Shown in pieces: positions 63,154 through 64,000 of a stretch of DNA of 64,000 bases; position 1 is the first letter of the stretch, and the number at the start of each line of letters is the position of its first letter. Below the pieces are notes generated by a model. The model was given only the letters and a program-made list of their open reading frames with translations. It was not told the origin of the DNA and did not search any database. This DNA is from Collinsella sp. (lineage in GTDB: Bacteria > Actinomycetota > Coriobacteriia > Coriobacteriales > Coriobacteriaceae). The position numbers were made by a program, and so were the translations under genes. Location of the stretch: contig DXMW01000001.1 of NCBI GenBank assembly GCA_019414045.1, positions 42,299 to 106,298 of the forward strand. Reading direction: 5' to 3'.

Positions 63154-63781
63154 AGTGCTTGCCGTTGGCGGAGGCGGCGCCGTTGACGTGGTCGCGGGCG
63201 TAGATTACGCCGTGCACGATGGCCAGACCGGCGGCGTCGGCGGCGCGGGCGCAGGTGTCCTGGAAGGCCTCGGCCTCGCGGGCGCGCAGCTGCTTGAGCA
63301 CATAGTCTGCCACGGCCATCTTGCCGGGAGGGTTGCCGATGCCGGTGCGGATACGGCTAAAGTCGCGGCTGCCCATCTTGTCGATGATGGAGCGCAGGCC
63401 GTTGTGGCCGGCGTGGCCACCGCCCACCTTGACGCGCACGTCACCGGCGGGGATGTCGAGCTCGTCGTGGATGACGAGCAGCTCCTCGGCCTTGATCTTG
63501 TACTCGCGGCAGAGCTTGGAGATGGGGCCACCCGAGGTATTCATATACGACTGCGGCTTGACCAGCACGATCTGGCGCTTGCCACCCTCTTCCTCGGGAT
63601 CGTTGATGTTGATGAGTGCGACCTCGGCGCCGGCCTGGTTTTTCCAGTACGTGACGCCGGCCTGACGGGCCAGCTCGTCGATTGCCTTAAAGCCGGCGTT
63701 GTGGCGGGTCTCGGCATATTCCTCGCCAGGGTTGCCAAGTCCGGCAACCATGCGAATCTTAAGCGGCTGTGCAGCTGCCAT
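63152..63781 (-). CDS. pth: Peptidyl-tRNA hydrolase
   Basis: A 209-residue enzyme that frees tRNA from prematurely released peptidyl-tRNA. Family marks are MVAGLGNPGEEYAETRHNAGF (catalytic His27), KPQSYMNTSGG, VIHDELDIPAGDVRVKVGGGHAGHNGLRSI and SRIRTGIGNPPGKM. The ATG at 63781 is preceded by GGAAGGA; an in-frame start seven residues earlier is less likely. Its C-terminal residues end in a small Ala/Gly/Asn tail. Confidence 0.96.
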   Translation of the reverse strand: MAAAQPLKIRMVAGLGNPGEEYAETRHNAGFKAIDELARQAGVTYWKNQAGAEVALININDPEEEGGKRQIVLVKPQSYMNTSGGPISKLCREYKIKAEELLVIHDELDIPAGDVRVKVGGGHAGHNGLRSIIDKMGSRDFSRIRTGIGNPPGKMAVADYVLKQLRAREAEAFQDTCARAADAAGLAIVHGVIYARDHVNGAASANGKH

Positions 63782-63802
63782 ATTTGTCCTTCCGTTACAC
63801 AT

Positions 63803-64000
63803 AAAAGTTTAATCAACGACAAAGGCTACCACGCCCGCCGAAGGCGAGACTTCGTTTCAGCGAAATCCCACCAGACAAAAGCGCGGCCGCGGCAGAGCGA
63901 GCCGTCGGAACAGAAGAAACCCCCGCGCGACCTTTGCGAAGCAAGTGAACTGCGCCCCAATTCTTGGACGGGCTAATAAGCGGCCTACGCCGCACATAGG
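63803..64000. other. Right-end region with no recognisable gene
   Basis: About 200 bases upstream of pth. I see no convincing coding frame, RNA gene or strong terminator; the small hairpin GCGGCCTACGCCGC occurs near 63980. It may be the pth promoter region or the edge of a gene outside the window. Confidence 0.4.

Overview
The window reads as chromosomal DNA of a high-GC actinobacterium of the class Coriobacteriia, most probably Collinsella or a close relative. This is inferred from protein style and gene content: a 12-TM LuxR regulator, LAxTG/IPNTG cell-wall proteins, mannose-type PTS, TTG/GTG starts behind strong Shine-Dalgarno sites, and no phage, rRNA or CRISPR. The 3' end of gyrA at the left edge, with rpsF-ssb-rpsR-rplI-dnaB and pth, suggests a position not far from the replication origin.

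Layout. 1-5.4 kb: gyrA end, a tRNA-Ile/Ala/Ile cluster, a BFN-domain protein, two small unknowns and typA. 5.4-8.1 kb, minus strand: a bactofilin-like membrane protein, a TRIC/UPF0126 channel and two tRNA-Ser. 8.5-15.4 kb: the S6/SSB/S18/L9 operon, dnaB, purA, purD, a Nudix hydrolase. 15.4-23.4 kb: an ABC exporter, an unknown membrane protein, and carAB behind a probable PyrR-binding hairpin. 23.6-35.5 kb: a carbohydrate region with a GntR regulator divergent from a four-gene mannose-family PTS, a MarR regulator and a 2137-residue secreted GH31 enzyme anchored by IPNTG. 35.6-42.9 kb: purE, a class B sortase, a MoaE-like protein, a CmpB-type membrane protein, purF, purM, purN. 43-49.5 kb: an orphan PTS EIIA, a parvulin foldase, a YqeY protein, a polar amino-acid ABC transporter and a cytidylate-kinase-like protein. 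49.5-60.1 kb: the membrane LuxR regulator and two LAxTG surface proteins of 667 and 2212 residues. 60.5-63.8 kb, minus strand: nfnAB and pth.

How they fit together. Purine (purADEFMN) and carbamoyl-phosphate (carAB) synthesis dominate the housekeeping part. The GntR-PTS operon and the GH31 gene share a 12-bp motif, TGTACCGAACAT, 70-75 nt before their start codons. They may form one glycan-use regulon, with the GH31 enzyme releasing a sugar at the surface and the PTS importing it. The sortase could anchor this enzyme and perhaps the two LAxTG proteins.

The least ordinary feature is the intergenic DNA. It is packed with hairpin families. In several of them short loop or flanking blocks are conserved between copies while the stems differ in sequence yet stay self-complementary: a ~146-150 bp element at 15.4 and 45.4 kb, the GGGGACAG-loop hairpins, a CTTCGCGAAG hairpin pair, and a GCAGGTAGA leader hairpin before both LAxTG genes. 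This points to selection for structure (RNA or single-stranded DNA) and is the best candidate here for something undescribed.
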